Below are positions 34,756 to 45,188 of a stretch of DNA of 64,000 bases, piece after piece (the first letter of the stretch is position 1; every line of letters starts with the position of its first letter). The DNA comes from Modicisalibacter sp033446685. Its GTDB lineage: Bacteria; Pseudomonadota; Gammaproteobacteria; Pseudomonadales; Halomonadaceae. The DNA lies in assembly GCF_033446685.1 (NCBI RefSeq), contig NZ_JAWQLY010000003.1:324099-388098 (forward strand), read 5' to 3'. The position numbers were made by a program, and so were the translations under genes. The notes beneath the pieces are model-generated. The model worked only from the letters and a program-made list of their open reading frames with translations. It ran no database searches and was not told the origin of the DNA.

Positions 34756-34808
34756 GCTATCTCCTGAGATCGGGCGTTATTGTCGCTCACTGCTCACACC
34801 CTGGACAT

Positions 34809-34824
34809 TGCAGGAACCGTGCCA
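34809..34824 (-). promoter_or_regulatory. Sigma-54 promoter for the gbuA operon
   Basis: The minus strand reads TGGCACGGTTCCTGCA. GG and GC lie exactly 10 bases apart, and TGGCACG is a perfect -24 element. The -12 part (CTGC) has one mismatch to TTGC. It would start transcription about 40 bases before the gbuA ATG. The divergent gene encodes a sigma-54 activator. Confidence 0.85.
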
Positions 34825-34864
34825 GCCATTCAGCGGCGTGGTTACGGGGTTGAGTCAGCAATAT

Positions 34865-34912
34865 GATTCATTAATGAATTGAAAATGGCCGATTGCGATT
34901 CATACATGTATC
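34865..34912. promoter_or_regulatory. Tandem activator-binding sites between gbuA and its regulator
   Basis: Site 1 (34865-34880) contains the perfect 14-base palindrome ATTCATTAATGAAT. Site 2 (34897-34912) GATTCATACATGTATC matches it at 12 of 16 positions. They are 32 bases apart, about three helical turns, and 55-105 bases upstream of the -24 element, where enhancer sites for sigma-54 activators are found. Confidence 0.6.
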
Positions 34913-34950
34913 GTGATGCAAAAACGCATCGGCCAGTGACCGGAAACGCC

Positions 34951-36357
<1,407 letters not shown>

Positions 36358-36372
36358 GCCTGCGCACAAACG

Positions 36373-36400
36373 ACGACACCCCGCCGGGGCGGGGTGTCGT
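36373..36400. terminator. Terminator hairpin between the activator and secF
   Basis: ACGACACCCCGCC pairs perfectly with GGCGGGGTGTCGT, a 13-base stem in the 66-base gap between convergent genes. It probably serves both directions. There is no long T-run. Confidence 0.6.
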
Positions 36401-36423
36401 GACTGGCCGATGCTTGGATGCGC

Positions 36424-37335
36424 TTAGGGCAACTCTTCTTCGCCCTCGGCGTTTTCCTTCTGGGCCGGCATCAGGTCCTCGCGCTGCAGCTTGACCGAGA
36501 TCAGCAGCGCCGATGCGACGTAGACCGACGAGTAGGTGCCCACGCCCACGCCGATGATCAGCGCCAGGGCGAAGTTGTGGATCATGTCGCCGCCCAGCAG
36601 CAGCAGTGCCAGCAGCACCAGCAGGGTAGTGCCGGAGGTCGCCAGGGTGCGCGACAGGGTCTGGTTGATCGCCTCGTTGAAGATCGTCGGCATGTGATCG
36701 ATGCGCGACTTGCGGATGTTCTCGCGGATCCGGTCGTAGATGATGATGGTGTCGTTGAGCGAGTAGCCGATCACCGCCAGCACCGCGGCCAGCACGGTCA
36801 GGTCGAAGTCGATCTGGAACAGCGAGAACACCCCGAGCACGATGATCACGTCATGGACCAGCGCCAGTAGCGCGCCCAGCGAGAACTTGTACTGGAAACG
36901 CAGCGCCACATAGAGCATTACCACGCCGAGCGCCACCAGCATGCCCAGGCCGCTCTGGTCGCGCAGCTGATCGCCGACCTGGGCGCCGACGAACTCGGCG
37001 CGCACCAGGCTGACGTTCTCGCCGCTCTGCCGTAGCACGTCGGTGACCTGCTGGCCGACACCGGGATCGAAGGCCTGCTGCAGGCGTACCAGGACCTCCG
37101 AGGGCGCACCGAAGGTCTGTACCGAGACGTTGCTGAAGCCGGCGCTCTCCAGCGCCTGGCGCACGGCCTCGAGCGCCGGCGCGGTGGCGTAGCGAACCTC
37201 GACCAGCGTACCGCCGGTGAAATCCAGCCCCAGGTTGAGCTGCTGGAACAGCAGGGAGAGGAGCGAGACCAGCAACAACGCGCCGGAGGCGATGAAGGCC
37301 AGGCGGCGCTTGCCCATGAAGTCGAACTGTCGCAT
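36424..37335 (-). CDS. secF: Protein translocase subunit SecF
   Basis: A 303-residue, six-helix membrane protein that with SecD uses the proton gradient to help protein export. Visible marks are the N-terminal MGKRRLAFIASGALLLVSL, the GLDFTGGTLVEVRY motif and the C-terminal VIGYSLNDTIIIYDRIREN. It lies 12 bases after secD. The conserved secF-secD-yajC-tgt-queA series resumes the backbone here. Confidence 0.96.
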   Translation of the reverse strand: MRQFDFMGKRRLAFIASGALLLVSLLSLLFQQLNLGLDFTGGTLVEVRYATAPALEAVRQALESAGFSNVSVQTFGAPSEVLVRLQQAFDPGVGQQVTDVLRQSGENVSLVRAEFVGAQVGDQLRDQSGLGMLVALGVVMLYVALRFQYKFSLGALLALVHDVIIVLGVFSLFQIDFDLTVLAAVLAVIGYSLNDTIIIYDRIRENIRKSRIDHMPTIFNEAINQTLSRTLATSGTTLLVLLALLLLGGDMIHNFALALIIGVGVGTYSSVYVASALLISVKLQREDLMPAQKENAEGEEELP

Positions 37336-37347
37336 CGCGTTAGCCCC

Positions 37348-39192
<1,845 letters not shown>

Positions 39193-39262
39193 GGAAGCCC
39201 TGTCCTTGTTGCTGACGCGGTAAGAGCGCTGCCGGCGCGAGGGCCGGCAGCGTGAGGAACTA

Positions 39263-39592
39263 TCAGAGGGACTTCAGCGTGCCCTTGGGCAGGACCGCTG
39301 CGACGGCGTTCTTCTGCACATTGACCTCGGTACCTTCGGCGATCTCCATGGTCAGGAACTCGTCGCTGACCTTGGTGACTCGACCGACCAGGCCGCCGCC
39401 GATGACGATCTCGTCACCCTTGTCGAGGTTGCCGATCAGTTGCTTGTGCTGCTTGGCACGCTTGGACTGCGGACGCCACAGCAGGAAATAGAAGATCAGC
39501 ACGAAGCCGACAAGCATGACGATCTGGGCGATGCCGCCACCCGCAGCCGCACCGCCTTCGGCATGCGCCTGTGAAATGAAGAAATCCAGCAT
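39263..39592 (-). CDS. yajC: Sec translocon accessory protein YajC
   Basis: A 109-residue protein with one transmembrane helix (about residues 20-40, IAQIVMLVGFVLIFYFLLW), then RPQSKRAKQHKQLIGNL and GDEIVIGGGLVGRV. It associates with SecDF. Gene order between tgt and secD is as in most gammaproteobacteria. Confidence 0.95.
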   Translation of the reverse strand: MLDFFISQAHAEGGAAAGGGIAQIVMLVGFVLIFYFLLWRPQSKRAKQHKQLIGNLDKGDEIVIGGGLVGRVTKVSDEFLTMEIAEGTEVNVQKNAVAAVLPKGTLKSL

Positions 39593-39673
39593 GGTTTTTA
39601 TCTCCTGGAGAGTTGCGAGAGTTGCAAAGCAAGATCGAGGCGCCGCCTCGACCGAAAAAGGGTCGTCGTTAGC

Positions 39674-40792
39674 TCACTGCGGCGCGTCGGGTACCGGCAG
39701 ACCGCGTCGTGCATAGAACATTTTCACGAAGTCCGCCAATGTACCCGCTTCGATAGCACCGCGCAAACCAGCCATGACGCGCTGGTAATAGCGCAGATTG
39801 TGGATGGTATTGAGCATCGAACCAAGCATTTCGCCACACCGATCAAGGTGATGCAGATAGCCGCGCGAGAAGTGCTGACAGGTGTAACAGTCGCAGCCCT
39901 CCTCGAGCGGACGCGTGTCGTGACGATGCTTGGCGTTGCGGATCTTGACCGTGCCCTCGGCGGTGAACAGGTGACCGTTGCGGCCGTTGCGGGTCGGCAT
40001 CACGCAGTCGAACATGTCTACGCCGCGCCGCACGCCCTCGACCAGGTCCTCGGGCTTGCCCACGCCCATCAGGTAGCGCGGCTTGTCGTCGGGCATCCAG
40101 GTCGGCAGATAATCCAGCACCTCGATCATCGCCTCCTTGGGTTCGCCCACCGAGAGCCCGCCGATCGCCAGGCCGTCGAAGCCGATCCGCTCGAGCCCTT
40201 CCAGCGAGCGCTTGCGCAGCTCCGGATACATACCGCCCTGGATGATCCCGAACAGCGCCGACTTTGACTCGCCGTGGGCGATGCGCGAGCGCTCGGCCCA
40301 GCGCAGCGACAGCTCCATCGAGCGGCGCGCCTCGTCTTCGGTTGCCGGGTAGGGCGTGCATTCGTCGAAGATCATCACGATGTCCGAGCCCAGCGAGCGC
40401 TGGACCGCCATCGACTCCTCGGGGCCCATGAACACCTTGGCGCCGTCGACCGGCGAGCGGAAATGCACGCCCTCTTCGGTGATCTTGCGCATCGCACCCA
40501 GCGAGAACACCTGGAAGCCGCCGGAGTCGGTGAGGATCGGCTTGTCCCACTGGGCGAAGTCGTGCAGGTCGCCGTGGGCCTCGATCACCTCGGTGCCCGG
40601 GCGCAGCCACAGGTGAAAGGTGTTGCCGAGGATGATCTCGGCGCCGATCTCCTCGACGCTCTGCGGGGTCATGCCCTTGACGGTGCCGTAGGTGCCCACC
40701 GGCATGAACGCCGGGGTTTCCACCGTGCCGCGCGGGAAGGTCAGCCGGCCGCGGCGGGCACGCCCGTCGCTGGCCAGGCGCTCGAAACTCAT
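39674..40792 (-). CDS. tgt: tRNA-guanine transglycosylase
   Basis: A 372-residue enzyme that exchanges G34 for preQ1 in queuosine tRNAs. Catalytic TDSGGFQVFS, the MPTRNGRNGHLF loop and the zinc site in CDCYTCQHFSRGYLHHL are present. The ATG at 40792 aligns with the family start (MSFERLASDGRARRG). Another in-frame ATG at 40810, with GAGAA upstream, would add six residues. It lies between queA and yajC. Confidence 0.95.
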   Translation of the reverse strand: MSFERLASDGRARRGRLTFPRGTVETPAFMPVGTYGTVKGMTPQSVEEIGAEIILGNTFHLWLRPGTEVIEAHGDLHDFAQWDKPILTDSGGFQVFSLGAMRKITEEGVHFRSPVDGAKVFMGPEESMAVQRSLGSDIVMIFDECTPYPATEDEARRSMELSLRWAERSRIAHGESKSALFGIIQGGMYPELRKRSLEGLERIGFDGLAIGGLSVGEPKEAMIEVLDYLPTWMPDDKPRYLMGVGKPEDLVEGVRRGVDMFDCVMPTRNGRNGHLFTAEGTVKIRNAKHRHDTRPLEEGCDCYTCQHFSRGYLHHLDRCGEMLGSMLNTIHNLRYYQRVMAGLRGAIEAGTLADFVKMFYARRGLPVPDAPQ

Positions 40793-40866
40793 GAAGCATT
40801 CGTTACGCATGAAATTCTCGAAAGTGATGGATGACGCCGCGCACCGAGCACAGCGCGTCTTGCGGG

Positions 40867-41904
40867 TCAGGGCTTACGTGTCAGAAACATGGCATCGCCG
40901 TAACTGAAGAAGCTGTAGCGCTCGTCGACCGCGGCGCGGTAGGCGTCCATGACCGGCTGGTAGCCGGCGAAGGACGATACCAGCATCAGCAGGGTCGATT
41001 CCGGCAGATGAAAGTTGGTCACCAGGGCGTCGACGCAGCGCCATGCATAGCCCGGGTAGATGAAGATATCGGTCTCGCCGCGAAACGGCGCGACCTCGCC
41101 GTCGTCGCTGGCGGCACAGGCGCTTTCCAGGCAGCGCACGCTGGTGGTGCCCACCGCGATCACCCGGTTGCCGCGCGCCCGGGCGGCGCTCACCTGCTCG
41201 CTGACCGTCTCGTCGACCTCGATCCATTCGCTGTGCATGGAATGCTCGCGGATGTCGTCGACGCGCACCGGCTGAAAGGTGCCCGCGCCCACGTGCAGGG
41301 TGACGAACGCGGTCTCGATGCCGCGCTCGCGCATGGCTTCCATCAGCGGCTCGTCGAAATGCAGCCCGGCGGTGGGCGCGGCCACCGCACCGTCGCGCCG
41401 CGCGTAGACGGTCTGGTAGCGCTCGCGGTCGGCGAGTTCGTCGTCGCGCTCGATGTACGGCGGCAACGGCATGTGGCCGTGGCGTTCGAGCAGCTCGATC
41501 AACGGCGTCTCGCCGAGAAAGCGCAGCTCGAACAGCGCATCGCGACGGCCCTCGACCACCGCGTGCACGTCGCCTTCGAAGATCAACTCGGTACCTGGCT
41601 TGGGCGACTTGCTGGCACGGATGTGGGCCAGCCCGCGGTGGGCGTCGAGCGGGCGTTCGAGCAGCATCTCGACGCGTCCGCCGCTGGCCTTCTGGCCGTG
41701 CAGCCGCGCGGGGATTACCCGGGTGTCGTTGAACACCACCACATCGCCCGGCGCCAGGCGCTCGAGCAGGTCGGGGAAACGCCGGTGCTCGATGGCGCCG
41801 CTGTCGCCGTCCAGGCACAACAGGCGGCAATCGCTGCGCTGTTCGCTCGGGTAGCGGGCGATCAGCTCGTCGGGGAGGTCGAAATGGAAGTCGGCGCGCT
41901 GCAT
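40867..41904 (-). CDS. queA: S-adenosylmethionine:tRNA ribosyltransferase-isomerase
   Basis: A 345-residue enzyme of queuosine synthesis acting after Tgt. The start MQRADFHFDLPDELIARYP is the family N-terminus. Other marks are DVVVFNDTRVIPARL, AAPTAGLHFDEPL and YPGYAWRCVDALVTNFHLP near the C-terminus. The frame is open another 300 bases upstream but runs into the tRNA-Leu gene, so the ATG at 41904 is used. Confidence 0.95.
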   Translation of the reverse strand: MQRADFHFDLPDELIARYPSEQRSDCRLLCLDGDSGAIEHRRFPDLLERLAPGDVVVFNDTRVIPARLHGQKASGGRVEMLLERPLDAHRGLAHIRASKSPKPGTELIFEGDVHAVVEGRRDALFELRFLGETPLIELLERHGHMPLPPYIERDDELADRERYQTVYARRDGAVAAPTAGLHFDEPLMEAMRERGIETAFVTLHVGAGTFQPVRVDDIREHSMHSEWIEVDETVSEQVSAARARGNRVIAVGTTSVRCLESACAASDDGEVAPFRGETDIFIYPGYAWRCVDALVTNFHLPESTLLMLVSSFAGYQPVMDAYRAAVDERYSFFSYGDAMFLTRKP

Positions 41905-42056
41905 GGCTGCGTGAAAGCTCGAGAAGGTGGCAAGACGATGACGGACAAACCTGTCTGCGGACGGCGCAGCGATGCACGAAGACGCTTTCCCGGCAGGGTC
42001 CGCCCGCAAAGGCGCACCATGATAATCGACAGGCTCGATTAAGTCAGGCCCAGCGA

Positions 42057-42084
42057 TTGACGACGCCGACGAGACCCGTATAAT
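42057..42084 (+). promoter_or_regulatory. Sigma-70 promoter of tRNA-Leu
   Basis: TTGACG (42057-42062), a 16-base spacer and TATAAT (42079-42084) lie 11 bases before the tRNA. The -10 is perfect and the -35 has one mismatch. Confidence 0.85.
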
Positions 42085-42095
42085 TCTGACCCGCT

Positions 42096-42182
42096 GCCGG
42101 CGTGGCGGAATTGGTAGACGCAGCGGATTCAAAATCCGCCGCTGGAGACAGTGTGTCGGTTCGAGTCCGACCGCCGGCACCA
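42096..42182 (+). tRNA. tRNA-Leu (anticodon CAA)
   Basis: An 87-base gene with a 7-base acceptor stem (GCCGGCG with CGCCGGC), D-loop GGTAGACGC, anticodon loop TTCAAAA inside a GCGGA/TCCGC stem, a long variable arm and TTCGAGTCC T-loop. The encoded CCA follows the discriminator A. The long variable arm and the CAA anticodon identify tRNA-Leu reading UUG. Pseudomonas also has a tRNA-Leu after queA. Its 3' end is a usual integration site, but no second copy of it was seen in the window. Confidence 0.97.
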
Positions 42183-42187
42183 CCTCG

Positions 42188-42220
42188 AAACAGTCGCTCA
42201 TAAGCGGCTGTTTTGCGTTT
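42188..42220 (+). terminator. Terminator of tRNA-Leu
   Basis: AAACAGTCGCT pairs with AGCGGCTGTTT (one G-U pair) around a three- to four-base loop, followed by a T-rich stretch. It begins 6 bases after the tRNA CCA. Confidence 0.8.
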
Positions 42221-42483
42221 AAGGCCTACCCTTATTCTCCAGTTCGTGGAGATCCAGGCCCACGTGGACCTGAAAGTAGGCTCCCCTCCATCGTCGGAAT
42301 CCGTCTTTATCTCGCCTGTGGTAGGCTTGAAAGCATGCCATCGATTAGCAATTGCGAAGCCGGGATGCTAGCAGGCTGCCGGCAACGGCCGAAATTAACT
42401 CTTTAGTTCAGCCGACGGGAACGGCTACCGACAAGCCAAAAAAATAATCAGCAAGTGGTTCGCATAGGGATGGAGGTAGCGCG
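42221..42483. other. Non-coding stretch before the DUF2726 gene
   Basis: No convincing gene or RNA structure was seen here. Base composition falls below that of the backbone, in line with the start of an accessory region. Confidence 0.4.
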
Positions 42484-43206
42484 GTGGATAGCAATCCATT
42501 CGTGGCCGCACTGTGGCAGGGGCTTGAACCGCTTCTGACCGATTGGTGGCCTATCTTGTTGTTAGTGCTGGCCATGAGGCTGGCCAAGCCTTGGCTGAAG
42601 AAGCAGCGCAGGCGCGGACGAAAGCCGCAGCGCTCTAAAGGGTTCTTCGAACGCATCACACCGATACTGAACGACGCCCGTGGAGCACGGCGCGGTGGCG
42701 CTATCGCGGCTGGTGACGGAGGGCCTTTTAAAGCCGGTGATGTTTTGCCGGAACATTTGGCGAAGAAGCCTACCGAATCGGATCGGAACTACTCCGAGAA
42801 GCTGATGGACCAAGGCGGTGCCTATGTTGCCCGCACGCACTTAATGTCACCCTCCGAGCGTCAAGTATACCAAGTGCTTGAAAAAGCCTATGGAGACCGC
42901 TATCGGATTTTTTGTCAGGTGCGTGTAGTAGACCTGATCCAGCCGAACATGAAGAAGCACCACAGCTGGACAAGAGAGTATAAATCGCTGTTTCGCCAGC
43001 TTTCCCAATGGCATTTTGATTATGTGCTTTGTGAAAAGAAAGACTTTAGAATTGTATATGCTGTAGAACTAGATGACCCAAGTCATGAGCGCCCGGATAG
43101 GAGAAAAAGAGATGCCATCCTTGATAAAGCCTGTGGCTTGTGCGGGGTAGTGTTAAAAAGGGTTGTCATAGACAGGACTAATAAAAGTGTAAAACTTAAA
43201 GTTTAG
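42484..43206 (+). CDS. Membrane-anchored DUF2726 (nuclease-like) protein
   Basis: A 240-residue protein with a GTG start preceded by GGAGG. A transmembrane helix (about residues 17-34) is followed by a basic stretch (KKQRRRGRKPQRSK) and a C-terminal DUF2726 domain. The domain contains HFDYVLCEKKDFRIVYAVELDDPSH with D and E-x-D residues, as in PD-(D/E)xK nuclease folds, then RRKRDAILDKACGLCGVVLKRV. Codons are less GC-rich towards the 3' end. It directly follows tRNA-Leu. Function is unknown; a DNA-related or defence role is only a possibility. Confidence 0.72.
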   Translation: MDSNPFVAALWQGLEPLLTDWWPILLLVLAMRLAKPWLKKQRRRGRKPQRSKGFFERITPILNDARGARRGGAIAAGDGGPFKAGDVLPEHLAKKPTESDRNYSEKLMDQGGAYVARTHLMSPSERQVYQVLEKAYGDRYRIFCQVRVVDLIQPNMKKHHSWTREYKSLFRQLSQWHFDYVLCEKKDFRIVYAVELDDPSHERPDRRKRDAILDKACGLCGVVLKRVVIDRTNKSVKLKV

Positions 43207-43386
43207 ACTTGAGTGGGGTTGTTTTGTGTGCTTGGCGGAGCAAGTGAAACGGTATGTCTATACATCAATGGTCTTTCGGGCAAGTAGGATATAGAGCTAG
43301 ATAATGGATTAACCCTGAAGTCGGCTTCATTGGATGTTGGTAAAATTTTTGTATTTAAAAAAACTGATTAATAGGTTGAAGGGGTA

Positions 43387-43572
43387 GTGCTGATTTTTCT
43401 TCCTCGCGTCAATAGCCAGTTGATAGTTGACGCTGATGATGCTGAAGAAAATTCACTAAAGGGTAGGGTGCTATATGGAACGCTATTTTTATTGAGTGCG
43501 TTATTTGATTGCGATGAGTCTGTAATTTTCACAGTTTCGGAAGCCGTCAAATCTGCTCCTCCAAGGAGTTAA
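43387..43572 (+). CDS. Doubtful 61-residue AT-rich ORF
   Basis: An AT-rich open frame (from about 43375) ending TAA just before a good terminator, translating to a peptide with LLSALFDCDESVIFTVSEA. The GTG start has AGGGG only two bases away, which is poor. It may be the tail of a decayed gene. The preceding AT-rich 43207-43386 stretch holds nothing else recognised. No family was identified. Confidence 0.25.
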   Translation: MLIFLPRVNSQLIVDADDAEENSLKGRVLYGTLFLLSALFDCDESVIFTVSEAVKSAPPRS

Positions 43573-43573
43573 T

Positions 43574-43612
43574 AGCCTGGGCCCTGGGCGAGACAGGGCC
43601 AGGCTTTGCTTT
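43574..43612 (+). terminator. Terminator between the island genes and pgaD
   Basis: AGCCTGG-GCCCTG pairs with CAGGGCC-AGGCT (one bulge), followed by TTTGCTTTG. It would stop rightward transcription from the DUF2726 region and may also work for pgaD on the other strand. Confidence 0.7.
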
Positions 43613-43666
43613 GTAGCCATATGAATGCGAACGGTACGCTTCATGGCTGCCGCCATTGCTGCCCCC

Positions 43667-43948
43667 TCAGGCCTTCAGCCTCAAGCGGAACAGCAAGCGT
43701 TCATAGAGCACCCAGACATGAAAGATCATGAACACGGCGACAAAGTCGATGGCGGTTATCTTGAGTAACGACAGAATGTAGGCCTGTTCTGCCAGGAACT
43801 CTGCACTCGTCACCGTCAGGTAGGTCTCGGTGCCGAACAGCCCCCACAGGCTGAGAGTGGCGAGTACCAGGGTCATGTCCCTGAAGCGGTAACCCAATCC
43901 GCGGCGTTTGGGGTTACTGATGATCATTGTGCCAAGCTGGTTATTCAC
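43667..43948 (-). CDS. pgaD: PgaD-like short membrane protein
   Basis: A 93-residue protein with two predicted transmembrane helices (about 25-45 and 60-82). It overlaps pgaC by 8 bases at the end of the pga operon, where pgaD is expected. PgaD activates the PgaC synthase and responds to c-di-GMP. E. coli PgaD has 137 residues; the cytoplasmic tail after the second helix is missing here. Identity rests on position and topology more than on sequence. Confidence 0.72.
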   Translation of the reverse strand: MNNQLGTMIISNPKRRGLGYRFRDMTLVLATLSLWGLFGTETYLTVTSAEFLAEQAYILSLLKITAIDFVAVFMIFHVWVLYERLLFRLRLKA

Positions 43949-45188
43949 GGAAGGTTTCTCCTCTGTCGGGACTACGCCAGATGGCGTGTTGACCGCGGCG
44001 ACGCACCACGGCCTTGGGGAATGCGATGACGGCTGTGGTCATGTTCAGAATCCAGTAGAAGAACGGATACCAGATGCTCCAGAACAGGCAGTTGGCCATG
44101 GAGTGGTCATAGCGGCTGTCGATGTAGAAGCTGACGCAGAACTGGAGCAGGCAAAGGACGATCAGCAGGCCCGCTGACCAGTCGAGAATGGCCTCTGCGG
44201 CATCCCAGGTCGGCAAGTCCATCGCCAGGTCGAACAGGCCCAAGACGATCAGCGTGACCATCGAGTAGCACCAGACGATGCTGATGAGGTACTCGGCGAG
44301 TAGCGGCCAGAAACGGCGATTGCGCCAGCGAATGGCCTTGCCGAAATGGCGCAGGAAGGCCTCGGCGCCGCCCTGCGCCCAGCGTAGGCGCTGGCGGAAC
44401 AGGCCGCGCAGGGTCTCGGGCATCAATACCCAGCACATGGCATGGGGTTCGTAGCGAACCTGCCAACCCGATAGCTGCAGCTTCCAACTGACATCGATGT
44501 CCTCGGTGATCATGTCGGTGCTCCAGCCGCCGATCTGTTCGAGCGCGCTGCGGCGGAAGGCGCATATCACCCCGGAGATGGTGAAGACCATGCCGTAGAT
44601 ACGCTGGGCGCGCTTGATCAAGCCGATGATCGAGGAGAACTCGCCGGTCTGGATCTTGCCGATCGCCGTGGAGCGTGTGCGCACCCGCGGGTTGCCGGTC
44701 ACGCTGCCGACCCGCGGGCTGCGCACGAAGTGTTCCACCATCCAGGTCACGGCGTCGTAGTCGAGCACGGCATCGCCGTCGATACCGACGACGATCTCGC
44801 CGCTGGCGTGGGCCAGGCCATTGTTCATGGCACTGGCCTTGCCCTGGTTGACCTGATGAAGCACTTTCAGCGTCGGGTACTGCCGGGCCAGCGCGTCCAG
44901 GCGAGCGCCGGTGTCGTCGCGGCTGCCGTCGTTGATGGCGATCACTTCGAGATTGAGATAGTTCTGCCGGAATAGGTGGCCGATCGTCTCGTCGATGTTC
45001 GCCCCCTCGTTGTGGCAGGGCACCAGCACCGAGACGCGTTGGGCATCGGGGTCAGTGGCCGAGGCCGGCCGCTGCGTCTGCTTGCGCTCCCAATGGAAGA
45101 AGTAATAAAGGCCGCCGCAGATCCATACCGTGGCCATCAGGCTGGGATAGCCCATGGTAAACAGGGCCAACGTTTCCATTGCGGTCAT
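43941..45188 (-). CDS. pgaC: Poly-N-acetylglucosamine synthase PgaC
   Basis: A 415-residue inner-membrane family 2 glycosyltransferase. Substrate and catalytic motifs are VIAINDGSRDD, VGIDGDAVLD, TEDIDVSWK and RQRLRWAQGG. One N-terminal helix and several C-terminal helices form the export channel with PgaD. It polymerises UDP-GlcNAc into beta-1,6 poly-GlcNAc. Its start overlaps the pgaB stop by 4 bases. Confidence 0.92.
   Translation of the reverse strand: MTAMETLALFTMGYPSLMATVWICGGLYYFFHWERKQTQRPASATDPDAQRVSVLVPCHNEGANIDETIGHLFRQNYLNLEVIAINDGSRDDTGARLDALARQYPTLKVLHQVNQGKASAMNNGLAHASGEIVVGIDGDAVLDYDAVTWMVEHFVRSPRVGSVTGNPRVRTRSTAIGKIQTGEFSSIIGLIKRAQRIYGMVFTISGVICAFRRSALEQIGGWSTDMITEDIDVSWKLQLSGWQVRYEPHAMCWVLMPETLRGLFRQRLRWAQGGAEAFLRHFGKAIRWRNRRFWPLLAEYLISIVWCYSMVTLIVLGLFDLAMDLPTWDAAEAILDWSAGLLIVLCLLQFCVSFYIDSRYDHSMANCLFWSIWYPFFYWILNMTTAVIAFPKAVVRRRGQHAIWRSPDRGETFRE

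Noticed and set aside
32251..34767. Very long plus-strand open frame opposite yjiH and gbuA
   Set aside because: It is rich in His, Gln, Arg and Gly with no domain, and mirrors two well-supported minus-strand genes. This is the usual shadow frame of GC-rich DNA.
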